Positions 55,819 to 63,169 of a DNA stretch of 64,000 nucleotides are shown one piece after another. A program made the position numbers and the translations under genes. Each line of letters begins with the position of its first letter. Positions within the stretch are counted from its first letter, which is position 1. Source of the stretch: Arthrobacter ramosus (GTDB taxonomy: Bacteria; Actinomycetota; Actinomycetes; Actinomycetales; Micrococcaceae); contig NZ_BAAAWN010000001.1 of NCBI RefSeq assembly GCF_039535095.1, positions 3,038,001 to 3,102,000 of the forward strand, given 5' to 3'. The notes under the pieces are model-generated. The model made no database searches and was not told the origin of the DNA. It saw only the letters and a list, made by a program, of their open reading frames with translations.

Positions 55819-56205
55819 TTAGCCTACCTGTTGTTCGTACTCTGATGCACTGAGAAGGGTCTCGATGGCGTCAGCTTCCGAAAGCTTTACTTCGAACAGC
55901 CAGCCGTCACCGTAGGGATCCGAGTTGATCAGGGCAGAGTCGGTGTCGAGAGCGTCGTTGCGGGAGACAATTTCGCCGCTGACGGGGGCGTAGATGTCGC
56001 TCACGCTCTTCGTGGACTCGACTTCACCTACGACGTCGTTGCCCTTCACGGTGGTGCCGGGCTCGGGCAGCTGGGCGTAGACGACATCGCCGAGTGCATC
56101 CTGGGCGAAGTCCGTGATGCCGACGCGCACGACGCCGTCTGCATTCGGGGCACTCACCCATTCATGTTCGGCGGTGTAGGAAAGATCGGCAGGAATGTTG
56201 CTCAT
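55819..56205 (-). CDS. gcvH: Glycine cleavage system H protein
   Basis: Lipoyl carrier of the glycine cleavage complex. LSYTAEHEWVSAPNADGVVR opens it; lipoylation lysine 66 lies in GEVESTKSVSDIYAPVSGEI. 128 residues is normal. The other gcv genes are not in the window. It is the first gene of the Rv1826-Rv1830-type cluster and may be transcribed separately, as a hairpin follows it. Confidence 0.96.
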   Translation of the reverse strand: MSNIPADLSYTAEHEWVSAPNADGVVRVGITDFAQDALGDVVYAQLPEPGTTVKGNDVVGEVESTKSVSDIYAPVSGEIVSRNDALDTDSALINSDPYGDGWLFEVKLSEADAIETLLSASEYEQQVG

Positions 56206-56368
56206 GAGTCGCCTTTCATCGGGACATTTCGGACCACGACGGCGGCCCGGTCATCCGGCCACCGCTGAAAGTATAAGCACATCCAAGCCCCCTCCCCACA
56301 GGTGTCTGGAATGATTGGAAGCAGACTCGAGCCGCATAGTCCTGCAATGCCGTCAAAGGAGCGCGCTC

Positions 56369-57268
56369 ATGCCGGAACTGCCCGAAATCACTGCCTTGAC
56401 CGATTTTCTGGACGAGCAGCTATCCGGGGCGCAGCTCACACAGTTACTGCTGCCATCGGCGTTCGCCCTGAAAGTAGCGGATGTTCCCCATGAATCGCTG
56501 ATCGGGCGGACGGTCGAGTCCGTCGGCCGGCGGGGAAAATTCCTCGTTTTCGAGATCGCTCCTGCCGCTGAAGCACGCGAGGGCGAAGACTCAGCAGAGC
56601 CCCTGTATTTGATCGTCAATTTCGCGAAGGCCGGCTGGCTCACGTTCTCGGATAAACAGCCCGGAAACGACGCAACTGCGGCGGGCGGATACTTCGCCGC
56701 GCAATTGGGCTTTTCGAACAATGGCAGCGATTTCGGCATCACCCTTACCGACGTCGGAACGTGGAAGGGATTGGCCATCTTCATCGTTCGCGAGCCGGAG
56801 GACGTCCATGGCATTGCGGAGCTTGGGCCGGATCCCCTTGACCCCGCCTTCGGCCTGGACGAGTTCAGCCGGTTTTTCACGCACCGGCAGCAGATCAAGG
56901 GAATCCTGAAGAACCAGAAGCTCATGGCGGGTATCGGGAACGCCTACAGCGACGAAATCCTCCACGCAGCCAAACTGTCTCCCGTCGCCCCCGCTTCTTC
57001 GTTGGGCCCGGACGCAGTGGAGCGCATCTTCACTTCGATGCAGGACATTCTCAATGGAGCCGTCCAGGAGTTCTCGGGCAAGAAACCGAGCGAGCTGAAG
57101 CCGGCCAAAAAAGCCTCGATGCGCGTGCACGGCAGGACCGGCGAGCCTTGTCCCGTCTGCGGGGACACCGTGCGGGAGGTTGCGTTCGTGGGGACTTCGC
57201 TGCAGTACTGCCCAACGTGCCAGACCAACGGCGAGATCCTGGCCAGACGCGGTTCGAGCGACGACTGA
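56369..57268 (+). CDS. Fpg/Nei-family DNA glycosylase
   Basis: Base-excision repair enzyme. The mature N-terminus begins PELPEI, with the catalytic Pro-Glu; RRGKFLVF holds the beta-elimination lysine; LMAGIGNAYSDEILHAAKLS is the H2TH region; the zinc finger is CPVCGDT...YCPTCQT. 299 residues is normal. The MPELPEI start at 56369 is required by chemistry, since Pro2 is the nucleophile. Substrate (oxidised purine or pyrimidine) cannot be decided. Confidence 0.93.
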   Translation: MPELPEITALTDFLDEQLSGAQLTQLLLPSAFALKVADVPHESLIGRTVESVGRRGKFLVFEIAPAAEAREGEDSAEPLYLIVNFAKAGWLTFSDKQPGNDATAAGGYFAAQLGFSNNGSDFGITLTDVGTWKGLAIFIVREPEDVHGIAELGPDPLDPAFGLDEFSRFFTHRQQIKGILKNQKLMAGIGNAYSDEILHAAKLSPVAPASSLGPDAVERIFTSMQDILNGAVQEFSGKKPSELKPAKKASMRVHGRTGEPCPVCGDTVREVAFVGTSLQYCPTCQTNGEILARRGSSDD

Positions 57269-57290
57269 TTCGAAGAAACCCGCGTTTCGC

Positions 57291-58514
57291 CTAGGCGACC
57301 GGCGACTCCTCAGGTTCGCGTACGACGTCGGGGGCTGCTTCCGGAGCGGAAGCAGACTGCGCCGCTCCCCCACGCCGGGCCGCTGCCGCGGCGGCGATCA
57401 TGACGATCAGGGCCGCGACAGTGATGGCGGCCCCGGCCCAGATAGGCGAGGTGTAACCCAGGCCCATGGTGATGGTGACGCCGCCCAGCCAGGCGCCCAG
57501 GGCGTTCCCCAGGTTGAAGGCGCCGATATTCGCTCCGGAGGCGAGGGTGGGCGCGGTGGTCGCAAAGTGCATGACGCGCATCTGCAGACCGGGGACGGTA
57601 GCGAAGCCGAAGCCGCCCATGAGTGCGAGCGAGAACAGGGTTGCCACCGGGCTCGCGGCGGTGAGCGCGAAGAACACGAGCACCAGCACCAGGCCCGCGA
57701 GGATGACCACGAGGGTTTTGTCGATGGATTTATCGGCCGCTTTGCCGCCGGCGATATTGCCGACGAACAGTCCGGCGCCAAACAGGACGAGGAGCCAAGG
57801 GACGGCATGGGGATCGAATCCTGAGACGTCGGTCAAGGTGAAGGCGATGTAGGTGAAGGCGCCGAACATGCCGCCAAAGCCGAGAATTGTGACGATGATC
57901 GACAGCCACACCTGAGTGGACTTGAAAGCTCCAAGCTCGCTGCGGAGGCTGCTGGCGACGGCCCCTTCCTTGGTGCGCGGGACCATGAGGGCGATGCCGA
58001 CGAGGGCGACAACGCCGATGATGGTGATGGCCCAGAAGGTGGACCGCCAGCCGAGGTTCTGGCCAAGGAAGGTACCGAAGGGAACACCCAGCACGTTGGC
58101 GGCGGTGAGGCCCGTGAACATGATGGCAATGGCTCCGGCCTTTTTGTGGGCCGGGACCAGGCCGGCCGCGACCACTGAGCCGATACCGAAGAAGGCTCCG
58201 TGACAGAGGGCGGCCACAATGCGACCGAACAGCATGGCCGGGTAACTGTCCGCGACGGCAGAGAGGAAGTTACCCGCAATGAACAGGACGAGGAGCCCGA
58301 TCAGCACAGGCTTGCGGGGCAAGCGTGTGACGGCCGCTGTAACCAGGAGTGCGCCGACAACGACGCTCAGCGCATAGCCGGTGATGAACCAGCCGGCGGC
58401 TGCTTCGCTGACTCCGAAGTCGGTGGCAATCTCGGGTAAGAGGCCCATGATGACGAACTCGGTCAAGCCAATACCGAATCCGCCGAGGGCGAGGGCGATC
58501 AACCCTGCGGGCAT
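57291..58514 (-). CDS. MFS exporter (DHA1 family)
   Basis: 407 residues, 12 membrane helices. GGFGIGLTEFVIMGLLPEIA at the start and the motif A region AAVTRLPRKPVLIGLL mark an arabinose-efflux-like DHA1 transporter. Substrates are unknown. Start MPAGLIALALGGFGIGL at 58514. It diverges from a MarR regulator whose operator repeats lie between, so it is likely controlled by it. Confidence 0.93.
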   Translation of the reverse strand: MPAGLIALALGGFGIGLTEFVIMGLLPEIATDFGVSEAAAGWFITGYALSVVVGALLVTAAVTRLPRKPVLIGLLVLFIAGNFLSAVADSYPAMLFGRIVAALCHGAFFGIGSVVAAGLVPAHKKAGAIAIMFTGLTAANVLGVPFGTFLGQNLGWRSTFWAITIIGVVALVGIALMVPRTKEGAVASSLRSELGAFKSTQVWLSIIVTILGFGGMFGAFTYIAFTLTDVSGFDPHAVPWLLVLFGAGLFVGNIAGGKAADKSIDKTLVVILAGLVLVLVFFALTAASPVATLFSLALMGGFGFATVPGLQMRVMHFATTAPTLASGANIGAFNLGNALGAWLGGVTITMGLGYTSPIWAGAAITVAALIVMIAAAAAARRGGAAQSASAPEAAPDVVREPEESPVA

Positions 58515-58584
58515 GTTGTTGCTCCTTTGTGGGGATGGATTCCCGTGAGACTGGAAGTGCGTCGCCGAGAACCGTAGAATATTA

Positions 58585-58632
58585 GTTGCAGACGCTGCAT
58601 ATATAGTTGCATACGCCATGTAATTGCGCAAG
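58585..58632. promoter_or_regulatory. MarR-type operator repeats
   Basis: AGTTGCAGACG (58585) and AGTTGCATACG (58606) are direct repeats 21 bp apart. TGCAG-ACG-CTGCA and TTGCGCAA form palindromes. This lies between the MFS and MarR genes and overlaps their probable promoters. Confidence 0.6.
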
Positions 58633-58686
58633 CAACTACTTTCGTGCGTCTGGTTTCTTCATCGATCGGCAGGAGTTTCGGTAGAC

Positions 58687-59133
58687 ATGGGCATCAAAGA
58701 CGACGCCGTTGAGGTGCGAGCGCAGGGGTGGCGGACTCTCGCGGCGCTGCACGGCAACATCGAGGCAGCACTGGAGAAGGCGTTGCACACGGCCGCGGAT
58801 CTTTCGGTGGTCGAGTACACGGTGCTTGACGCCCTGAGCCGGCAGGACGGATGGCACATGCGGATGCAGCAGCTCGCCAGGGCAACAGCACTGTCCAGCA
58901 GCGCCACAACGCGTTTGGTGAACCGGCTTGAAGACCGCGCGCTGCTGACCAGGATCCTGTGCGCCGACGACCGGCGCGGGATTTACACGGAGCTTACCGA
59001 AGCGGGCCAGAAACTGTTGCTGGCGGCCCGGCCGGTACACGACGAAACCCTCGCGGAGTCCCTGACGGCCGCAGAATCGGTGCCGGAGCTTGAGCCCCTC
59101 GTGAAGGCGTTGGGGGCGTTGCAGGGGGCCTGA
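58687..59133 (+). CDS. MarR-family regulator
   Basis: 148 residues. Winged helix DLSVVEYTVLDALSRQDGWH, MRMQQLARATALSSSATTRL, VNRLEDRALLTRILCADDRR (wing) identify it. It diverges from the MFS exporter and probably represses both. The ligand is unknown. The ATG at 58687 is chosen; AGGAG lies 13-17 bases upstream, rather distant, so the start is not fully certain. Confidence 0.9.
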   Translation: MGIKDDAVEVRAQGWRTLAALHGNIEAALEKALHTAADLSVVEYTVLDALSRQDGWHMRMQQLARATALSSSATTRLVNRLEDRALLTRILCADDRRGIYTELTEAGQKLLLAARPVHDETLAESLTAAESVPELEPLVKALGALQGA

Positions 59134-59146
59134 GCGCGTTCGCGCG

Positions 59147-59497
59147 TCAGACCTTCTTGACCACGCTTGACTTGAGCTGCATGGGTCCGAATCCGTCCAC
59201 CTTGCAGTCGATATCGTGATCCCCCACGCCGTTCACGAGGCGGATGTTGCGGACCTTGGTTCCGACCTTGATTGCCGTGGCGCTCCCTTTGACCTTGAGG
59301 TCCTTGATCACGGTGACCGTGTCCCCGTCTGCGAGCACATTGCCCACAGCGTCCTTGATGTCCGTCGACTCGGCTTCCGCTTCGTCAGAAGCCGTGGGCG
59401 ACCATTCGTGCGCGCACTCGGGGCAGACCAGCAAGGCACCCATCTCGTAGGTGTATTCGCTGGCGCATTCGGGGCAAGGGGGAAGTGTATCGCTCAC
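59147..59497 (-). CDS. yjdM: YjdM/PhnA-type zinc ribbon protein
   Basis: 116 residues beginning [20 protein letters not shown], with the N-terminal zinc ribbon CPEC...CPEC(AHEW), and the C-terminal domain [40 protein letters not shown]. The family was named alkylphosphonate-utilisation protein but has no proven role there. The GTG at 59497 is chosen by homology; an open frame upstream is not family-like. Confidence 0.9.
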   Translation of the reverse strand: MSDTLPPCPECASEYTYEMGALLVCPECAHEWSPTASDEAEAESTDIKDAVGNVLADGDTVTVIKDLKVKGSATAIKVGTKVRNIRLVNGVGDHDIDCKVDGFGPMQLKSSVVKKV

Positions 59498-59701
59498 CGT
59501 CCAATGATAGATGGGGGCGGTCAAACACGGAGACGGCGACCCGGGCACACTGAGACGCCCGGCAGGAACCCCGAGATCTCGCGGAATTGAACACGTAGAT
59601 GGGAACTGCAGACCACTTAATTCTTGGGTTTGACCACTGAGACGGCAAATGTCGGCCATATATTGCCAATGCCCAAGAAATAGAAAGTTGGTGCGTGAAC
59701 C

Positions 59702-59956
59702 GTGCAATTACCGCTGTGGGGCCTCGCCCTAGGATGGCTGGTCGTCAGCATATATCTTCGCTCGCTCAAGTTCATCGCGCTGATGACTATGTGTGCTCTA
59801 CCTGGACTGGCAGCGCGTGCAGCGTCGACGCTGTTCGCCGAACCCTTGCACTTAGCGGCAAGCCAACAGGCCGGGCTGAGCGTCTTCTCTTCTATCTGGA
59901 TCTACCTGACGCTGATCCTTTTCGTAGGCATCCGCCGAATGACGGGGCCGAACTGA
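59702..59956 (+). CDS. Small hypothetical membrane protein
   Basis: 84 residues with about three hydrophobic segments ([43 protein letters not shown]). The start is GTG at 59702 with no strong RBS. Base composition is lower in GC than the genes before it. Nothing recognisable; it converges with the next gene. Confidence 0.5.
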   Translation: MQLPLWGLALGWLVVSIYLRSLKFIALMTMCALPGLAARAASTLFAEPLHLAASQQAGLSVFSSIWIYLTLILFVGIRRMTGPN

Positions 59957-59963
59957 TGCTTCT

Positions 59964-60308
59964 CTATGGAACGCTCCGGAACCAGTGGATTCCCGGGTAC
60001 TTTGCGTTAATCGGCTTCAGAACCGTGCTGTCTCGTTCTCTTCCTTCATCCGTTGGTTCAACCAGCTCTCCAAGCACGATGCCCATGGCGGTTTGAATTG
60101 GCTGACGCCGGTCGAAGTCCAGCTCTTCGAGGAGGCGCAGGTCATAAACCCGACCAGCCAGCGCACTTCGCCAATCGTCGTAGACGACTGCGATTCGGGT
60201 GGCATCAATGGATGCAGCGTGCCTGTATCTGACACGGCCAATAATGCTTTCGTCCACAAGCTTGAAGCCTTCCTCAAATGCTCGTGCCCAAGCGTCCGCA
60301 GTATTCAT
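59964..60308 (-). CDS. Hypothetical protein
   Basis: 114 residues, MNTADAWARAFEEGFKLVDE... with HAASIDATRIAVVYDDWRSA in the middle, no membrane segment or signal peptide. It follows the broken exported-protein gene by 30 bp on the same strand and may have been cotranscribed. Composition is plausible for a cytoplasmic protein; no domain recognised. Confidence 0.6.
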   Translation of the reverse strand: MNTADAWARAFEEGFKLVDESIIGRVRYRHAASIDATRIAVVYDDWRSALAGRVYDLRLLEELDFDRRQPIQTAMGIVLGELVEPTDEGRERDSTVLKPINAKYPGIHWFRSVP

Positions 60309-60338
60309 CGGTGCCTGCGAATCCGTGACGCCCGAGGG

Positions 60339-60979
60339 TCACTTGCTTGATGCCGTCGCATTGAGGCTTTTGAAACTCCTCTGCTGCTCATCAAAGTCCT
60401 CCTTGTTAATTTTGGTCCCGGCTTTGATCAGCTTGTAGCTAATAAACATCTGGTCCGAGGTGAGGGAGGGGGACGAGCCCGCGGTCGAATCAGCCCCTGA
60501 GGCTGCCGATCTGTTGAGAGTCCCATCGAGTGCTCCAGTCACCCACCAGGGACAAACAGTGGAACCAAGACAGTAAGCGGTCTTCAAGCCGAGAGTACCT
60601 CCAACCCATTGGCCATAGTACGAGGACTGGTAATCCTTACTTGCAACGGATCTGAGTTGGACTGAACTCTCAACATAGCAGTAGGATCCGCAACGGATTT
60701 TGTTCCATAAGCTGTGGTGGTCCAATCGGTTCCTTGCCAGGTTCCGGGCCCGTTCATCACGAATTTGACGGCCGCGACACTCTTGATTCCGTGCTTCGAA
60801 TAGGCCTTGTCAAAGCCGAAGCCTCGGTCGGTGTCAGCGTCATACATACCTCTACGCAGCGGCAGCAAAATTCCGCTACTCGTGCCGTTTGCCAGCACTT
60901 GGTACGACGGGTAGCCAGGAGGTGGTGGAGCTGCCTGGGCTGGGACCGCTACCGCAAGAGGGGCCACCGTCGCAGCCAA
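60339..60979 (-). pseudogene. Frameshifted exported hypothetical protein
   Basis: Two overlapping frames make one protein-like reading. The upstream frame (to about 60700) encodes a signal-peptide-like GLALAATVAPLAVAVPAQA followed by PSYQVLANGTSSGILLPLRR and FGFDKAYSKHGIKSVAAVKF. The downstream frame, from about 60700, encodes ...VQLRSVASKDYQSSYYGQWV and continues to 60339. The frames meet at a four-base T-run (60698-60701; A-run on the coding strand), where one missing base would explain the shift. The 5' end also lacks a proper start, as a stop lies just before the signal peptide. A sequencing error cannot be excluded. Confidence 0.6.
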
Positions 60980-61064
60980 AGCGAGCCCGGCAACCCGTGG
61001 AATTGCCCATCAGGCGGTCCCATGCTGCAAATTGAGTGCTCAAACACCTCAAAATGAGTACTTT

Positions 61065-61232
61065 TCACGAAAAATCGGTACAGGAGAGGGCCGAACCCGT
61101 GTTGGAGTAGCCGGGGCTTGAACGCGTTGCCTCGATGGGTATGGCCGAAATCCTGCTTCTGTTGGGGTCTGTGCCAATGGCCTTGGAAATGAGTGCGCCT
61201 TCCTCGGACAGCACCGGATTCTGCTGGATCAT
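61065..61232 (-). CDS. Possible small ORF of 55 residues
   Basis: Reads MIQQNPVLSEEGALISKAIG then TDPNRSRISAIPIEATRSSP and ends ALSCTDFS. The composition is protein-like, but no RBS is clear and the start codon lies inside one arm of an inverted repeat. It may be the tail of a decayed gene. Confidence 0.3.
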   Translation of the reverse strand: MIQQNPVLSEEGALISKAIGTDPNRSRISAIPIEATRSSPGYSNTGSALSCTDFS

Positions 61233-61307
61233 TTCACTCGCCAAAGGTGCTCACCCCTGTGATTCCGGGGCGCCGGGACTTGCCAAAGCCGATGATCCAG
61301 CAGAATC
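61217..61307. repeat. Inverted repeat 1 (16-bp arms, 59-bp centre)
   Basis: Arms 61217-61232 and 61292-61307 are exact complements (ATGATCCAGCAGAATC). The centre includes two similar GCCAAAG words. Confidence 0.85.
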
Positions 61308-61326
61308 GCGCGCGGGCAGACGCGTG

Positions 61327-61422
61327 CGCCGTCCTGACCTTCTTTGGTTTGCGAAATCGATTTCGACACGGCGAGTCATGTCGTTTCAAGGCTCTTGCCC
61401 TTCAAACAAGGTCAGGACGGCG
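61327..61422. repeat. Inverted repeat 2 (15-bp arms, 66-bp centre)
   Basis: Arms 61327-61341 (CGCCGTCCTGACCTT) and 61408-61422 are exact complements. The centre contains the palindrome GAAATCGATTTC. Confidence 0.85.
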
Positions 61423-61447
61423 AGGTCACACCGACGCTCAAACGCGA

Positions 61448-61478
61448 AAGTCCCGGAAACCCTTAGGTTCCGGGACTT
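61448..61478. terminator. Hairpin 3
   Basis: 11-bp stem AAGTCCCGGAA with complement at 61468-61478; terminator-like but without a long T-run. Confidence 0.5.
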
Positions 61479-61685
61479 CGCTATCCGTACCTTGCAGTCG
61501 GGCTGACAGGAGCGATTCCGCTGAGAGGCAGAGGACAGGAACCGCTCCGCCTGATTCAACCTTGAGCGCTACTAAGGACGCTCGTTCCAAGCATCCACGA
61601 ACGCCGCCTCGTGCATTTTCGCCCAGGCCCCTACCGCCTCGAATCACTCCGGTTGGCTGCAGTAAAGCAGATCGAGCCGTCGTCC

Positions 61686-62110
61686 TCACACATATCTGCA
61701 GACACGCTGCCCAACAGTCGAGAGTGTCTTCAAGGGTGCAGCGAACGAGGCGAGGTCGCGATCTGTCACCTCCGCGGTCACTGTCAGACTCACCTCGCTC
61801 TCACGGTCGGACGTGAGCGACGCGGCCCCGGGAAGGCTGATCAGTGACACGACCGTCGCGGTTTGGCGTGTCAACGCGGCGGCGGGCGAGGCCACGCTAA
61901 GAGTGGGGTCGTTGGAACTACCGAAGGTCAGCTCGACAGACCGGAGGTTCCCCCGCCAGCAACGGCGATGGTCCGCACCCTGAAGGAGGCGGTCACGTCG
62001 TTAGTCCACATCGTGCGAAAGCTGTCCGCGATGTCCGTTGGTAGCTCCTTCAGAAGGTCGCGAAGGGCGGTGCCATCGACGCCGGGGAACAGCGTGACTG
62101 ACCTTGTCAC
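61686..62110 (-). pseudogene. Frameshifted hypothetical gene
   Basis: Two minus-strand frames join into one coding-like reading. The first, from GTG at 62110, encodes TRSVTLFPGVDGTALRDLLK then ADSFRTMWTNDVTASFRVRT and stops at 61928. A second frame, offset at the run of five C bases at 61950-61954, continues as VELTFGSSNDPTLSVASPAA then ESEVSLTVTAEVTDRDLASF to 61686. Both have high third-position GC. Function unknown; a sequencing error is possible. Confidence 0.5.
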
Positions 62111-62237
62111 GTCGGCCTACCGGGTTTGACCGCATATCGTCGGTTTGCGTGTCAGTGGAGTGCCTCCTCGTTTCGAGTCCGTACCGATTTTGAGCCTGTT
62201 CCGCTACAGTGAGACGGACCGACACACGGGGGTCATC

Positions 62238-62819
62238 GTGGCGAGTGAGCAAAACAACGTTGATAACGTTGCATGCTTGTTCCGCGAGAGCCAGACCGAT
62301 CTCCTGTCATATGCCCGACGGCGAGTGCCCCTCGGCGTTGACCCGTCGGATGTCGTTGCGGAGGCCTTCGCACGTGCGCTCGCGCGTCCATATCGAGCGG
62401 TTACAAGGGCATGGCTTTTCTGTGCCGTGAAGAACATTCTTCTCGAAGAGCATCGTCGTGCTCGAGCGTCTCGTCGTGCACACCGCGAAAAGGCCGTGCT
62501 GATGAAGCTGCAGGAAACCGAGCATGTGCCGGAGGTCGACGAGGCAGTAGCGCGGCTGTCTCATACGGATCAAGCGGTCCTCGGTCTGGTTTATGTCCGC
62601 GGTCTGACGCATGCGGAAGGGGCGAACGAGATGGGCCTCTCCGTTTCCGCCTTCAGCAAGCGCCTCCTTCGTGCGCGGGCCAGACTGCGCGACATGTTGC
62701 TCACAGGCAGCACGGTGTTTGCTGTCGCGGTCCAGGGCCTGTTCCCTGAGGTCGTCGACCTCGAATTCTTCGCACAGGCAAACTTTGCGTATCGCTCACC
62801 GAGACCGGGCCCGGCCTGA
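62238..62819 (+). CDS. ECF-type RNA polymerase sigma factor
   Basis: 193 residues. Region 2 spans about 12-80 (LFRESQTDLLSYARRRVPLG; DPSDVVAEAFARALARPY; RAWLFCAVKNILLEEHRRAR) and region 4 about 100-155 (LSHTDQAVLGLVYVRGLTHA; GLSVSAFSKRLLRARARLRD). A C-terminal extension of 38 residues with a hydrophobic patch is unusual. The GTG at 62238 follows GGGGG; the upstream open frame is less likely. No anti-sigma gene is next to it; a peptide and protease pair follows. Confidence 0.85.
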   Translation: MASEQNNVDNVACLFRESQTDLLSYARRRVPLGVDPSDVVAEAFARALARPYRAVTRAWLFCAVKNILLEEHRRARASRRAHREKAVLMKLQETEHVPEVDEAVARLSHTDQAVLGLVYVRGLTHAEGANEMGLSVSAFSKRLLRARARLRDMLLTGSTVFAVAVQGLFPEVVDLEFFAQANFAYRSPRPGPA

Positions 62820-62828
62820 AGCCGGGCC
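62808..62828. terminator. Hairpin at the sigma factor stop
   Basis: 8-bp stem GGCCCGGC with complement around the loop CTGAA, which holds the stop codon. No T-run. Confidence 0.4.
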
Positions 62829-63045
62829 TGCCTCACCATCGATGAACGGGGCTCTACCCCCCCACCCGCATCTGATGCAACCTTTGAGGGCGCCTGCAGC
62901 GGCTTTGCGCCGGAAGCGACGCGCTTCTGATCATTGAGTCAGGGCTGTCAGCTCGAATTGTGATCTTTTCGTGATCTCTCGATGTCCAATGCGGACGTCG
63001 CCGGCTCATGTTCAAGACACGGACAGTTCCTGGAAGGAGAATCAC

Positions 63046-63168
63046 ATGAGTGTCCTCATCTGCGACACGAAAGTAGCTGCTATCGTCGCTCTCGACAAAC
63101 TCGACACACGCTTACGGAGGAGCCCGCCGCAGGCCCGAAGCGCCCCAATGACCGTCAGGACGGTGTGA
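63046..63168 (+). CDS. 40-residue peptide gene upstream of the protease
   Basis: AAGGAGA lies 5 bases before the ATG, the clearest RBS of the accessory stretch. The peptide, MSVLICDTKVAAIVALDKLD followed by a basic, Ser/Pro-rich tail, has no signal peptide. Its stop lies 1 base before the protease ATG, so it may couple translation of the protease. It could be a leader peptide, an inhibitor or a remnant; no family was recognised. Confidence 0.55.
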   Translation: MSVLICDTKVAAIVALDKLDTRLRRSPPQARSAPMTVRTV

Positions 63169-63169
63169 C

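Larger units (their letters stand above)
60980..61685. other. Gene-poor stretch with inverted repeats and possible remnants
   Basis: No convincing full gene. It holds a 55-codon minus-strand ORF (61065-61232), three inverted-repeat structures (61217-61478), and a minus-strand remnant at 61572-61643 reading FEAVGAWAKMHEAAFVDAWN with no start. These look like decayed accessory DNA. Confidence 0.55.

Noticed and set aside
61193..61816. 207-codon plus-strand frame in the accessory region
   Set aside because: Very Arg/Ser/Pro-rich and runs through the inverted repeats and antisense to the better-supported frameshifted gene; not protein-like.
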